From Hydractinia symbiolongicarpus (lineage: Eukaryota; Cnidaria; Hydrozoa; Anthoathecata; Hydractiniidae): DNA of 64,000 bases. The translations under genes and the position numbers were made by a program. Positions 49,601 to 61,363 of this stretch are shown piece after piece. Within the stretch, counting starts at the first letter, position 1; every line of letters begins with the position of its first letter. The stretch lies in assembly GCF_029227915.1 (NCBI RefSeq), contig NC_079881.1, positions 29,799,501-29,863,500 of the forward strand. Reading direction: 5' to 3'. The notes below the pieces were generated by a model that made no database searches, had not been told where the DNA came from, and worked only from the letters and a program-made list of their open reading frames with translations.

Positions 49601-52600
49601 TGATAAATGAGACCATTGGATTACAAGAAATAACATTCTTCTTAATTTGACGTGATTGTTGGAACTCAGCGATTGCACTGGGCGCTGTGGTAGCGCTTCA
49701 TTTAAAAATTTAGATATATAAGTCATTCTTTAATGTGCGACCAATCCTATCCGTTATCGCGCGCTGAAGAAATAGCGAGAGTTTCAAAAACTACATTTCA
49801 TTGACTTTCTAACGGTGTCAGTCCGTTTCAGTTACAACGGTTGGGTCACATATTCGTGCCAACATGTATTTAGCGATATTTTTCTGATATTACTAGGTTG
49901 CATCGCTTTTAACCATGAAACGATTGACTGTGGGACTTAATTGAACTAACTTTGCACTGTCACCTGATAAATTTTATAAAGGAGACAATTGGACTCCAAG
50001 AAATAACATTCTTCTTAATTTGACATGATTGCCGAAACTCAGTGATTACACTGGGCGCTGTGGTAGCGCTTCATTTAAAAATTTAGATAAATAAGTCATT
50101 CTTTACTGTGGGACCAATCCTTTCCATTATCGCGCGCTGAAGAAATAGCGATAGTTTCAAAAACTACATTTCATTGACTTTTCTAACGGTGTCAGTCCGG
50201 TTGAGTTACAACGGTTGGGTCACATATTCGTGCCAACATGTATTTAGCGATATTTTTCTGATATTGCTAGATTGCATCGCTTTTAACCATGAAACGATTA
50301 ACTGTGGGACTTAATTGAACTAACTTTGCACTGTCACCTGATAAATGTGATAAAGGAGACAATTGGACTCCAAGAAATAACATTCTTCTTAATTTGACAT
50401 GATTGCCGAAACTCAGTGATTACACTGGGCGCTGTGGTAGCGCTTCATTTAAGAATTAAGCTAAAAAAGTCATTTTTTTACTGTGGGACCAATCCTAGCC
50501 GATAGCACGCGCTGAACAAAGAGGGATAGTTTCAAATCTACATATCATTGACTTTCTAACGGTGTCAGTCCGTTTGAGTGGCAACGGTTGGGTCACATAT
50601 TCGTACCAACATGTATTTAGTGATATTTTTCTGATATTACTAGGTTGCATCGCTTTTAACTATGAAACGATTGACGGTGGGACTTAATTGAACTCATTAT
50701 GCACTGTCACCTGATAAATGTGATAAAGGAGACAATTGGACTCCAAGAAATATCGTTCTTCTTAAGTTGACATGATTGCGGAAACTTAGCGATTACTCTG
50801 GGCGCTGTGGTAGCGCTTCATTTAAGAATTATGCCAAAAAAAGTCATTTTTTTACTGTGGGACCAATCCTAGCCGTTAGCGCGCAGTGAAGAAATAGCAA
50901 TAGTTTCAAGAACTACATTTCATTGACTTTCTAACGGTGTCAGTCCGTTTGAGTTACAACGGTTGGGTCACATATTCGTACCAACATGTATTTAGCAATA
51001 TTTATCTGATATTACTAGGTTGCATCGCTTTTAACAGTGAAACGATTGACTGTGGGACTTAATTGAAATAACTTTGGACTGTAACCTGATAAATTTGATA
51101 ATCGAGACAATTGAACTCCAAGAAATAACATTCTTCTAAATTTGATGTGAATACCGAAACACAGCGATTACACTGGGCGCTGTTGTAGCGCTTCATTTAA
51201 AAATTTAGATAAATAAGTCATTCTTTACTGTGGGACCAATCCTTTCCATTATCGCGCGCTGAAGAAATAGGGATAGTTTCAAAAACTACATTTCATTGAC
51301 TTTTCTAACGGTGTCAGTCCGTTTGAGTTACAATGGTTGGGTCACATATTCGTGGCAACATGTACTTAGCGATATTTTTCTGATATTACTAGGTTGCATC
51401 GCTTTTAACCATGAAACGATTGACTGTGGGACTTAATTGAACTAACTTTGCACTGTGACCTGATAAATGTGATAAATGAGACCATTGGATTCCAAGAAAT
51501 AACGTTCTTCTTAATTTGACGTGATTGTTGGAACTCAGCGATTGCACTGGGCGCTGTGGTAGCGCTTCATTTAATTATTTAGATATGTAAGGCATTCTTT
51601 AATGTGCGACCAATCCTATCCGTTATCGCGCGCTGAAGAAATAGCGAGAGTTTCAAAAACTACATTTCATTGACTTTCTAACGGTGTCAGTTCGTTTCAG
51701 TTACAACGGTTGGGCCACATATTCGTGCCAACATGTATTTAGCGATATTTTTCTGATATTACTAGGTTGCATCGCTTTTAACCATGAAACGATTGACTGT
51801 GGAACTTAATTGAACTAACTTTGCACTGTCACCTGATAAATGTGATAAAGGAGACAATTGGACTCCAAGAAATAACATTCTTCCTAATTTGACATGATTG
51901 CCGAAACTCAGTGATTACACTGGGCGCTGTGGTAGCGCTTCATTTAAGAATTATGCCAAAAAAAGTCATTTTTTTACTGTGGGACCAATCCTAGCCGTTA
52001 ACGCGCGGTGAAGAAATAGCAATAGTTTCAAGAATTACATTTCATTGACTTTCTAACGGTGTCAGTCCGTTTGAGTTACAACGGTTGGGTCACATATTCG
52101 TACCAACATGTATTTAACAATATTTATCTGATATTACTAGGTTGCATCGCTTTTAACAGTGAAACGATTGACTGTGGGACTTAATTGAACTAACTTTGGA
52201 CTGTAACCTGATAAATTTGATAAATGATACAATTGAACTCCAAGAAATAACATTCTTCTTAATTTGATGTGAATGCCGAAACACAGCGATTACACTGGGC
52301 GCTGTTGTAGCGCTTCATTTAAAAATTTAGATAAATAAGTCATTCTTTACTGTGGGACCAATCCTTTCCATTATCGCGCGCTGAAGAAATAGCGATAGTT
52401 TCAAAAACTAAATTTCATTGACTTTTCTAACGGTGTCAGTCCGTTTGAGTTACAACGGTTGGGTCACATATTCGTGCCGACATGTATTTAGCGATATTTT
52501 TCTGATATTACTAGGTTGCATCGCTTTTAACCATGAAACGATTGACCGTGGGACTTAATTGAACTAACTTTGCACTGTCACCTGATAAATGTGATAAATG

Positions 52601-55099
52601 AGACCATTGGATTACAAGAAATAACATTCTTCTTAATTTGACGTGATTGTTGGAACTCAGCGATTGCACTGGGCGCTGTGGTAGCGCTTCATTTAAAAAT
52701 TTAGATATATAAGTCATTCTTTAATGTGCGACCAATCCTATCCGTTATCGCGCGCTGAAGAAATAGCGAGAGTTTCAAAAACTACATTTCATTGACTTTC
52801 TAACGGTGTCAGTCCGTTTCAGTTACAACGGTTGGGTCACATATTCGTGCCAACATGTATTTAGCGATATTTTTCTGATATTACTAGGTTGCATCGCTTT
52901 TAACCATGAAACGATTGACTGTGGGACTTAATTGAAATAACTTTGCACTGTCACCTGATAAATGTTATAAAGGAGACAATTGGACTCCAAGAAATAACAT
53001 TCTTCTTAATTTGACATGATTGCCGAAACTCAGTGATTACACTGGGCGCTGTGGTAGCGCTTCATTAAAGAATTAAGCTAAAAAAGTTATATTTTTACTG
53101 TGGGACCAATCCTAGCCGTTAGCACGCGCTGAACAAAGAGCGATAGTTTCAAAAGCTACATTTCATTGACTTTCTAATTTTGTCAGTCCGTTTTAGTGGC
53201 AACGGTTGGGTCACATATTCGTACCAACATGTATTTAGCGATATTTATCTGATATTACTAGGTTGCATCGCTTTTAACTATGAAACGATTGACTATGGGA
53301 CTTAATTGAACTAATTTTGCACTGTCACCTGATAAATGTGATAAAGGAGACAATTGGACTCCAAGAAATAACGTTCTTCTTAATTTGACATGATTGCCGA
53401 AACTCAGCGATTACTCTGGGCGCTGTGGTAGCGCTTCATATAAAAATTTGGATAAATAAGTCATTCTTTACTGTGGGACCAATCCTTTCCATTATCGCGC
53501 GCTGAAGAAATAGCGATAGTTTCAAAAACTACATTTCATTGACTTTTCTAACGGTGTCAGTCCGTTTGAGTTACAACGGTTGGGTCACATATTCGTACCA
53601 ACATGTATTTAGCGATATTTTTCTGATATTACTAGGTTGCATCGCTTTTAACTTTGAAACGATTGACTGTGGGACTTAATTGAACTAATTTTGCATTGTC
53701 ACCTGATAAATGTGATAAAGAAGACAATTGGACTCCAAGAAAAAACGTTCTTCTTAATTTGACATGATTGCCGAAACTTAGCGATTACTCTGGGCGCTGT
53801 GGTAGCGCTTCATTTAAGAATTATGCCAAAAAAAGTCATTTTTTTACTGTGGGACCAATCCTAGCCGTTAACGCGCGGTGAAGAAATAGCAATAGTTTCA
53901 AGAATTACATTTCATTGACTTTCTAACGGTGTCAGTCCGTTTGAGTTACAACGGTTGGGTCACATATTCGTACCAACATGTATTTAACAATATTTATCTG
54001 ATATTACTAGGTTGCATCGCTTTTAACAGTGAAACGATTGACTGTGGGACTTAATTGAACTAACTTTGGACTGTAACCTGATAAATGTGATAAATGATAC
54101 AATTGAACTCCAAGAAATAACATTCTTCTTAATTTGATGTGAATGCCGAAACACAGCGATTACACTGGGCGCTGTTGTAGCGCTTCATTTAAAAATTTAG
54201 ATAAATAAGTCATTCTTTACTGTGGGACCAATCCTTTCCATTATCGCGCGCTGAAGAAATAGCGATAGTTTCAAAAACTACATTTCATTGACTTTGCTAA
54301 CGGTGTCAGTCCGTTTGAGTTGCAACTGTTGGGTCACATATTCGTGCCAACATGTATTTAGCGATATTTTTCTGATATTACTAGGTTGCATCGCTTTTAA
54401 CCATGAAACGATTGACCGTGGGACTTAATTGAACTAACTTTGCACTGTCACCTGATAAATGTGATAAATGAGAACATTGGATTACAAGAAATAACATTCT
54501 TCTTAATTTGACATGATTGCCGAAACTCAGTGATTACACTGGGCGCTGTGGTAGCGCTTCATTAAAGAATTAAGCTAAAAAAGTTATTTTTTTACTGTGG
54601 GACCAATCCTAGCCGTTAGCACGCGCTGAACAAAGAGGGATAGTTTCAAAAGCTACATTTCATTGACTTTCTAACGGTGTCAGTCCGTTCTAGTGGCAAC
54701 TGTTGGGTCACATATTCGTACCAACATGTATTTAGCGATATTTATCTGATATTACTAGGTTGCATCGCTTTTAACTATGAAACGATTGACTGTGGGACTT
54801 AATTGAACTAATTTTGCACTGTCACCTGATAAATGTGATAAAGGAGACAATTGGACTCCAAGAAATAACGTTCTTCTTAATTTGACATGATTGCCGAAAC
54901 TCAGCTATTACTCTGGGCGCTGTGGTAGCGCTTCATTTAAAAATTTAGATAAATAAGTCATTCTTTACTGTGGGACCAATCCTTTCCATTATCGCGCGCT
55001 GAAGAAATAGCGATAGTTTCAAAAACTACATTTCATTGACTTTTCTAACGGTGTCAGTCCGTTTGAGTTACAACGGTTGGGTCACATATTGGTACCAAC
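40621..55099 (+). repeat. Three-, four- and five-monomer higher-order repeat zone
   Basis: About 39 monomers. One subtype, recognised by TTTAGATATATAAGTC or ATATGTAAGTC with GACGTGATTGTTGG, recurs at 1,494- and 1,496-bp spacing between about 46.5 and 49.5 kb and again after 2,991 bp, a four-monomer register. A second subtype with AAGAATTATGCC lies at 48961, 50830, 51952, 53822 and 55319, spacings of five, three, five and four monomers. A dimer with TTGATAAGAATTTTG and a 1,492-bp repeat with ACTTGCAGAAATAAC lie near 42.9-44.4 kb. Nothing other than satellite is visible. Confidence 0.8.
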
Positions 55100-58000
55100 A
55101 TGTATTTAGACATATTTTTCTGATATTACTTGGTTGCATCGCTTTTAACTATGAAACGATTGACTGTGGGACTTAATTGAACTAATTTTGCACTGTCACC
55201 TGATAAATGTGATAAAGGAGACAATTGGACTCCAAGAAATAACGTTCTTCTTAATTTGACATGATTGCCGAAACTTAGCGATTACTCTGGGCGCTGTGGT
55301 AGCGCTTCATTTAAGAATTATGCCGAAAAAAGTCATTTTTTTACTGTGGGACCAATCCTAGCCGTTAACGCGCGGTGAAGAAATAGCAATAGTTTCAAGA
55401 ATTACATTTCATTGACTTTCTAACGGTGTCAGTCCGTTTGAGTTACAACGGTTGGCTCACATATTCGTACCAACATGTATTTAACAATATTTATCTGATA
55501 TTACTAGGTTGCATCGCTTTTAACAGTGAAACGATTGACTGTGGGACTTAATTGAACTAACTTTGGACTGTAACCTGATAAATGTGATAAATGATACAAT
55601 TGAACTCCAAGAAATAACATTCTTCTTAATTTGATGTGAATGCCGAAACACAGCGATTACACTGGGCGCTGTTGTAGCGCTTCATTTAAAAATTTAGATA
55701 AATAAGTCATTCTTTACTGTGGGACCAATCCTTTCCATTATCGCGCGCTGAAGAAATAGCGATAGTTTCAAAAACTACATTTCATTGGCTTTTCTAACGG
55801 TGTCAGTCCGTTTGAGTTACAACGGTTGGGTCACATATTCGTGCCAACATGTATTTAGCGATATTTTTCTGATATTACTAGGTTGCATCGCTTTTAACCA
55901 TGAAACGATTGACCGTGGGACTTAATTGAACTAACTTTGCACTGTCACCTGATAAATGTGATAAATGAGACCAATGGATTACAAGAAATAACATTCTTCT
56001 TAATTTGACGTGATTGTTGGAACTCAGCGATTGCACTGGGCGCTGTGGTAGCGCTTCATTTAAAAATTTAGATATATAAGTCATTCTTTATTGTGCGACC
56101 AATCCTATCCGTTATCGCGCGCTGAAGAAATAGCGAGAGTTTCAAAAACTACATTTCATTGACTTTCTAACGGTGTCAGTCCGTTTCAGTTACAACGGTT
56201 GGGTCACATATTCGTGCCAACATGTAATTAGCGATATTTTTCTGATATTACTAGGTTGCATCGCTTTTAACCATAAAACGATTGACTGTGGGACTTAATT
56301 GAACTAACTTTGCACTGTCACCTGATAAATGTGATAAAGGAGACAATTGGACTCCAAGAAATAACATTCATCTTAATTTGACATGATTGCCGAAACTCAG
56401 TGATTACACTGGGCGCTGTGGTAGCGCTTCATTTAAGAATTAAGCTAAAAAAGTCATTTTTTTATTGTGGGACCAATCCTAGCCGATAGCACGCGCTGAA
56501 CAAAGAGGGATAGTTTCGAAAGCTACATTTCATTGACTTTCTAACGGTGTCAGTCCGTTTGAGTGGCAACGGTTGGGTCACATATTCGTACCAACATGTA
56601 TTTAGCGATATTTTTCTGATATTACTAGGTTGCATCGCTTTTAACTATGAAACGATTGACGGTGGGACTTAATTGAACTCATTATGCACTGTCACCTGAT
56701 AAATGTGATAAAGGAGACAATTGGACTCCAAGAAATATCGTTCTTCTTAATTTGACATGATTGCCGAAACTCAGCGATTACTCTGGGCGCTGTGGTAGCG
56801 CTTCATTTAAGAATTATGCCAAAAAAAGTCATTTTTTTACTGTGAGACCAATCCTAGCCGTTAGCGTGCAGTGAAGAGATAGCAATAGTTTCAAGAACTA
56901 CATTTCATTGACTTTCTAACGGTGTCCGTCCGTTTGAGTTACAACGGTTTTGTCACATATTCGTACCAACATGTATTTAGCAATATTTATCTGATATTAC
57001 TAGGTTGCATCGCTTTTAACAGTGAAACGATTGACTGTGGGACTTAATTGAACTAACTTTGGACTGTAACCTGATAAATTTGATAAATGAGACAATTGAA
57101 CTCCAAGAAATAACATTCTTCTTAATTTGATGTGAATGCCGAAACACGGCGATTACACTGGGCGAAAGAAGAAATAGCGACAGTTTCAAAAACTACATTT
57201 CATTGACTTTCTAACAGTATCAATCCACTTCAGTTACAACGGTTGCGTCACATATTCGTACCAACATGTATTTAGCGATATTTATCTCATATTACTAGGT
57301 TGCATCGCTTTTAACAGTGAAACGATTGACTGTGTGACTAAATTGAACTGATTTTGGACTGTGACCTTGTAAATTTTATAATTTGACATGATTGCCGGAA
57401 CTCAGCGATTACTCTGGGTGCTGTTGTAGCGCTTCATTTAAGAATTATGCCAAAAAAGTCATTTTTTTTACTGTGGGACCAATCCTAGCCGTTAGCGCGC
57501 GGTGAAAAAATAGCAATAGTTTCAAGAACTACATTTCATTGTCTTTCTAACGGTGCCAGTCCGTTTGAGTTACAACGGTTGGGTCACATATTCGTACCAA
57601 CATGTATTTAGCAATATTTATCTGATATTACTAGGTTGCATCGCTTTTAACAGTGAAACGATTGACTGAGGGACTTAATTGAACTAACTTTGGACTGAAA
57701 CCTGATAAATTTGATAAATGAGACAATTGAACTCCAAAAAATAACATTCTACTTAATTTGATGTGAATGACGAAACACAGCGATTACACTGGGCGAAAGA
57801 AGAAATAGCGACAGTTTCAAAAACTACATTTCATTGACTTTCTAACAGTATCAATCCACTTCAGTTACAACGGTTGCGTCACATATTCGTACCAACATGT
57901 ATTTAGCGATATTTATCTCATATTACTAGGTTGCATCGCTGTTAACAGTGAAACGATTGACTGTGTGACTAAATTGAACTGATTTTGGACTGTGACCTTG

Positions 58001-58231
58001 TAAATTTTATAATTTGACATGATTGCCGGAACTCTGCGATTTCTCTGGGTGCTGTGGTAGCGCTTCATTTAAGAATTATGCCAAAAAAGTCATTTTTTTA
58101 CTGTGGGACCAATCCTAGCCGTTAGGGCGCGGTGAAAAAATAGCAATAGTTTCAAGAACTACATTTCATTGACTTTCTAACAGTGTCAGTCCGTTTGAGT
58201 TACAACGGTTGGGTCACATATTCGTACCAAC
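55100..58231 (+). repeat. 3,132-bp higher-order repeat, copy 1
   Basis: Repeated directly in tandem at 58232-61363. The marker ATTTAGACATATTTTTC lies at 55104 and 58236. The block is not a whole number of normal monomers because it includes internally deleted ones. Only a handful of differences were noticed by eye, including GACTGAGGGAC against GACTGGGGGAC near 57664/60796 and GCGATTTCTC against GCGATTACTC near 58037/61169. Confidence 0.9.
57029..57659 (+). repeat. 631-bp unit of two internally deleted monomers
   Basis: Marker spacings here are 295 and 336 bp instead of 373. The first monomer has lost about 78 bp net: GGGCG is joined to AAAGAAGAAATAGCG, removing the hairpin, the second ACTGTGGGAC box and the CpG block. 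The second has lost about 37 bp, joining TTTTATAA to TTTGACATGATTG. The pair repeats at 57660-58289 and twice more in the second 3,132-bp copy (deletion junctions at 60297 and 60928). Confidence 0.9.
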
Positions 58232-61200
58232 ATGTATTTAGACATATTTTTCTGATATTACTTGGTTGCATCGCTTTTAACTATGAAACGATTGACTGTG
58301 GGACTTAATTGAACTAATTTTGCACTGTCACCTGATAAATGTGATAAAGGAGACAATTGGACTCCAAGAAATAACGTTCTTCTTAATTTGACATGATTGC
58401 CGAAACTTAGCGATTACTCTGGGCGCTGTGGTAGCGCTTCATTTAAGAATTATGCCGAAAAAAGTCATTTTTTTACTGTGGGACCAATCCTAGCCGTTAA
58501 CGCGCGGTGAAGAAATAGCAATAGTTTCAAGAATTACATTTCATTGACTTTCTAACGGTGTCAGTCCGTTTGAGTTACAACGGTTGGGTCACATATTCGT
58601 ACCAACATGTATTTAACAATATTTATCTGATATTACTAGGTTGCATCGCTTTTAACAGTGAAACGATTGACTGTGGGACTTAATTGAACTAACTTTGGAC
58701 TGTAACCTGATAAATGTGATAAATGATACAATTGAACTCCAAGAAATAACATTCTTCTTAATTTGATGTGAATGCCGAAACACAGCGATTACACTGGGCG
58801 CTGTTGTAGCGCTTCATTTAAAAATTTAGATAAATAAGTCATTCTTTACTGTGGGACCAATCCTTTCCATTATCGCGCGCTGAAGAAATAGCGATAGTTT
58901 CAAAAACTACATTTCATTGGCTTTTCTAACGGTGTCAGTCCGTTTGAGTTACAACGGTTGGGTCACATATTCGTGCCAACATGTATTTAGCGATATTTTT
59001 CTGATATTACTAGGTTGCATCGCTTTTAACCATGAAACGATTGACCGTGGGACTTAATTGAACTAACTTTGCACTGTCACCTGATAAATGTGATAAATGA
59101 GACCAATGGATTACAAGAAATAACATTCTTCTTAATTTGACGTGATTGTTGGAACTCAGCGATTGCACTGGGCGCTGTGGTAGCGCTTCATTTAAAAATT
59201 TAGATATATAAGTCATTCTTTATTGTGCGACCAATCCTATCCGTTATCGCGCGCTGAAGAAATAGCGAGAGTTTCAAAAACTACATTTCATTGACTTTCT
59301 AACGGTGTCAGTCCGTTTCAGTTACAACGGTTGGGTCACATATTCGTGCCAACATGTAATTAGCGATATTTTTCTGATATTACTAGGTTGCATCGCTTTT
59401 AACCATAAAACGATTGACTGTGGGACTTAATTGAACTAACTTTGCACTGTCACCTGATAAATGTGATAAAGGAGACAATTGGACTCCAAGAAATAACATT
59501 CATCTTAATTTGACATGATTGCCGAAACTCAGTGATTACACTGGGCGCTGTGGTAGCGCTTCATTTAAGAATTAAGCTAAAAAAGTCATTTTTTTATTGT
59601 GGGACCAATCCTAGCCGATAGCACGCGCTGAACAAAGAGGGATAGTTTCGAAAGCTACATTTCATTGACTTTCTAACGGTGTCAGTCCGTTTGAGTGGCA
59701 ACGGTTGGGTCACATATTCGTACCAACATGTATTTAGCGATATTTTTCTGATATTACTAGGTTGCATCGCTTTTAACTATGAAACGATTGACGGTGGGAC
59801 TTAATTGAACTCATTATGCACTGTCACCTGATAAATGTGATAAAGGAGACAATTGGACTCCAAGAAATATCGTTCTTCTTAATTTGACATGATTGCCGAA
59901 ACTCAGCGATTACTCTGGGCGCTGTGGTAGCGCTTCATTTAAGAATTATGCCAAAAAAAGTCATTTTTTTACTGTGAGACCAATCCTAGCCGTTAGCGTG
60001 CAGTGAAGAGATAGCAATAGTTTCAAGAACTACATTTCATTGACTTTCTAACGGTGTCCGTCCGTTTGAGTTACAACGGTTTTGTCACATATTCGTACCA
60101 ACATGTATTTAGCAATATTTATCTGATATTACTAGGTTGCATCGCTTTTAACAGTGAAACGATTGACTGTGGGACTTAATTGAACTAACTTTGGACTGTA
60201 ACCTGATAAATTTGATAAATGAGACAATTGAACTCCAAGAAATAACATTCTTCTTAATTTGATGTGAATGCCGAAACACGGCGATTACACTGGGCGAAAG
60301 AAGAAATAGCGACAGTTTCAAAAACTACATTTCATTGACTTTCTAACAGTATCAATCCACTTCAGTTACAACGGTTGCGTCACATATTCGTACCAACATG
60401 TATTTAGCGATATTTATCTCATATTACTAGGTTGCATCGCTTTTAACAGTGAAACGATTGACTGTGTGACTAAATTGAACTGATTTTGGACTGTGACCTT
60501 GTAAATTTTATAATTTGACATGATTGCCGGAACTCAGCGATTACTCTGGGTGCTGTTGTAGCGCTTCATTTAAGAATTATGCCAAAAAAGTCATTTTTTT
60601 TACTGTGGGACCAATCCTAGCCGTTAGCGCGCGGTGAAAAAATAGCAATAGTTTCAAGAACTACATTTCATTGTCTTTCTAACGGTGCCAGTCCGTTTGA
60701 GTTACAACGGTTGGGTCACATATTCGTACCAACATGTATTTAGCAATATTTATCTGATATTACTAGGTTGCATCGCTTTTAACAGTGAAACGATTGACTG
60801 GGGGACTTAATTGAACTAACTTTGGACTGAAACCTGATAAATTTGATAAATGAGACAATTGAACTCCAAAAAATAACATTCTACTTAATTTGATGTGAAT
60901 GACGAAACACAGCGATTACACTGGGCGAAAGAAGAAATAGCGACAGTTTCAAAAACTACATTTCATTGACTTTCTAACAGTATCAATCCACTTCAGTTAC
61001 AACGGTTGCGTCACATATTCGTACCAACATGTATTTAGCGATATTTATCTCATATTACTAGGTTGCATCGCTGTTAACAGTGAAACGATTGACTGTGTGA
61101 CTAAATTGAACTGATTTTGGACTGTGACCTTGTAAATTTTATAATTTGACATGATTGCCGGAACTCTGCGATTACTCTGGGTGCTGTGGTAGCGCTTCAT

Positions 61201-61363
61201 TTAAGAATTATGCCAAAAAAGTCATTTTTTTACTGTGGGACCAATCCTAGCCGTTAGGGCGCGGTGAAAAAATAGCAATAGTTTCAAGAACTACATTTCA
61301 TTGACTTTCTAACAGTGTCAGTCCGTTTGAGTTACAACGGTTGGGTCACATATTCGTACCAAC
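58232..61363 (+). repeat. 3,132-bp higher-order repeat, copy 2
   Basis: Second tandem copy of 55100-58231. It ends near 61363, where TTTAGCAATATTTATC replaces the TTTAGACATATTTTTC that starts each copy. It is the longest nearly exact tandem duplication visible in the window. Confidence 0.9.

Noticed and set aside
57161-57180. GGGCGAAAGAAGAAATAGCG as a possible transposon end or integration scar
   Set aside because: No target duplication or inverted end is present; it is explained by a simple internal deletion with a few filler bases that was later amplified.
41297-59216. Recurring 68-codon minus-strand open frames of very similar sequence, also at 13445-13651 and 40924-41130
   Set aside because: They lie wholly inside one satellite monomer subtype at spacings set by the higher-order repeats, neighbouring monomers break the frame by ordinary base changes, and no signal, domain or start context is evident. 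They follow repeat copying, not protein selection. A ratio of silent to replacement changes near one would confirm this.
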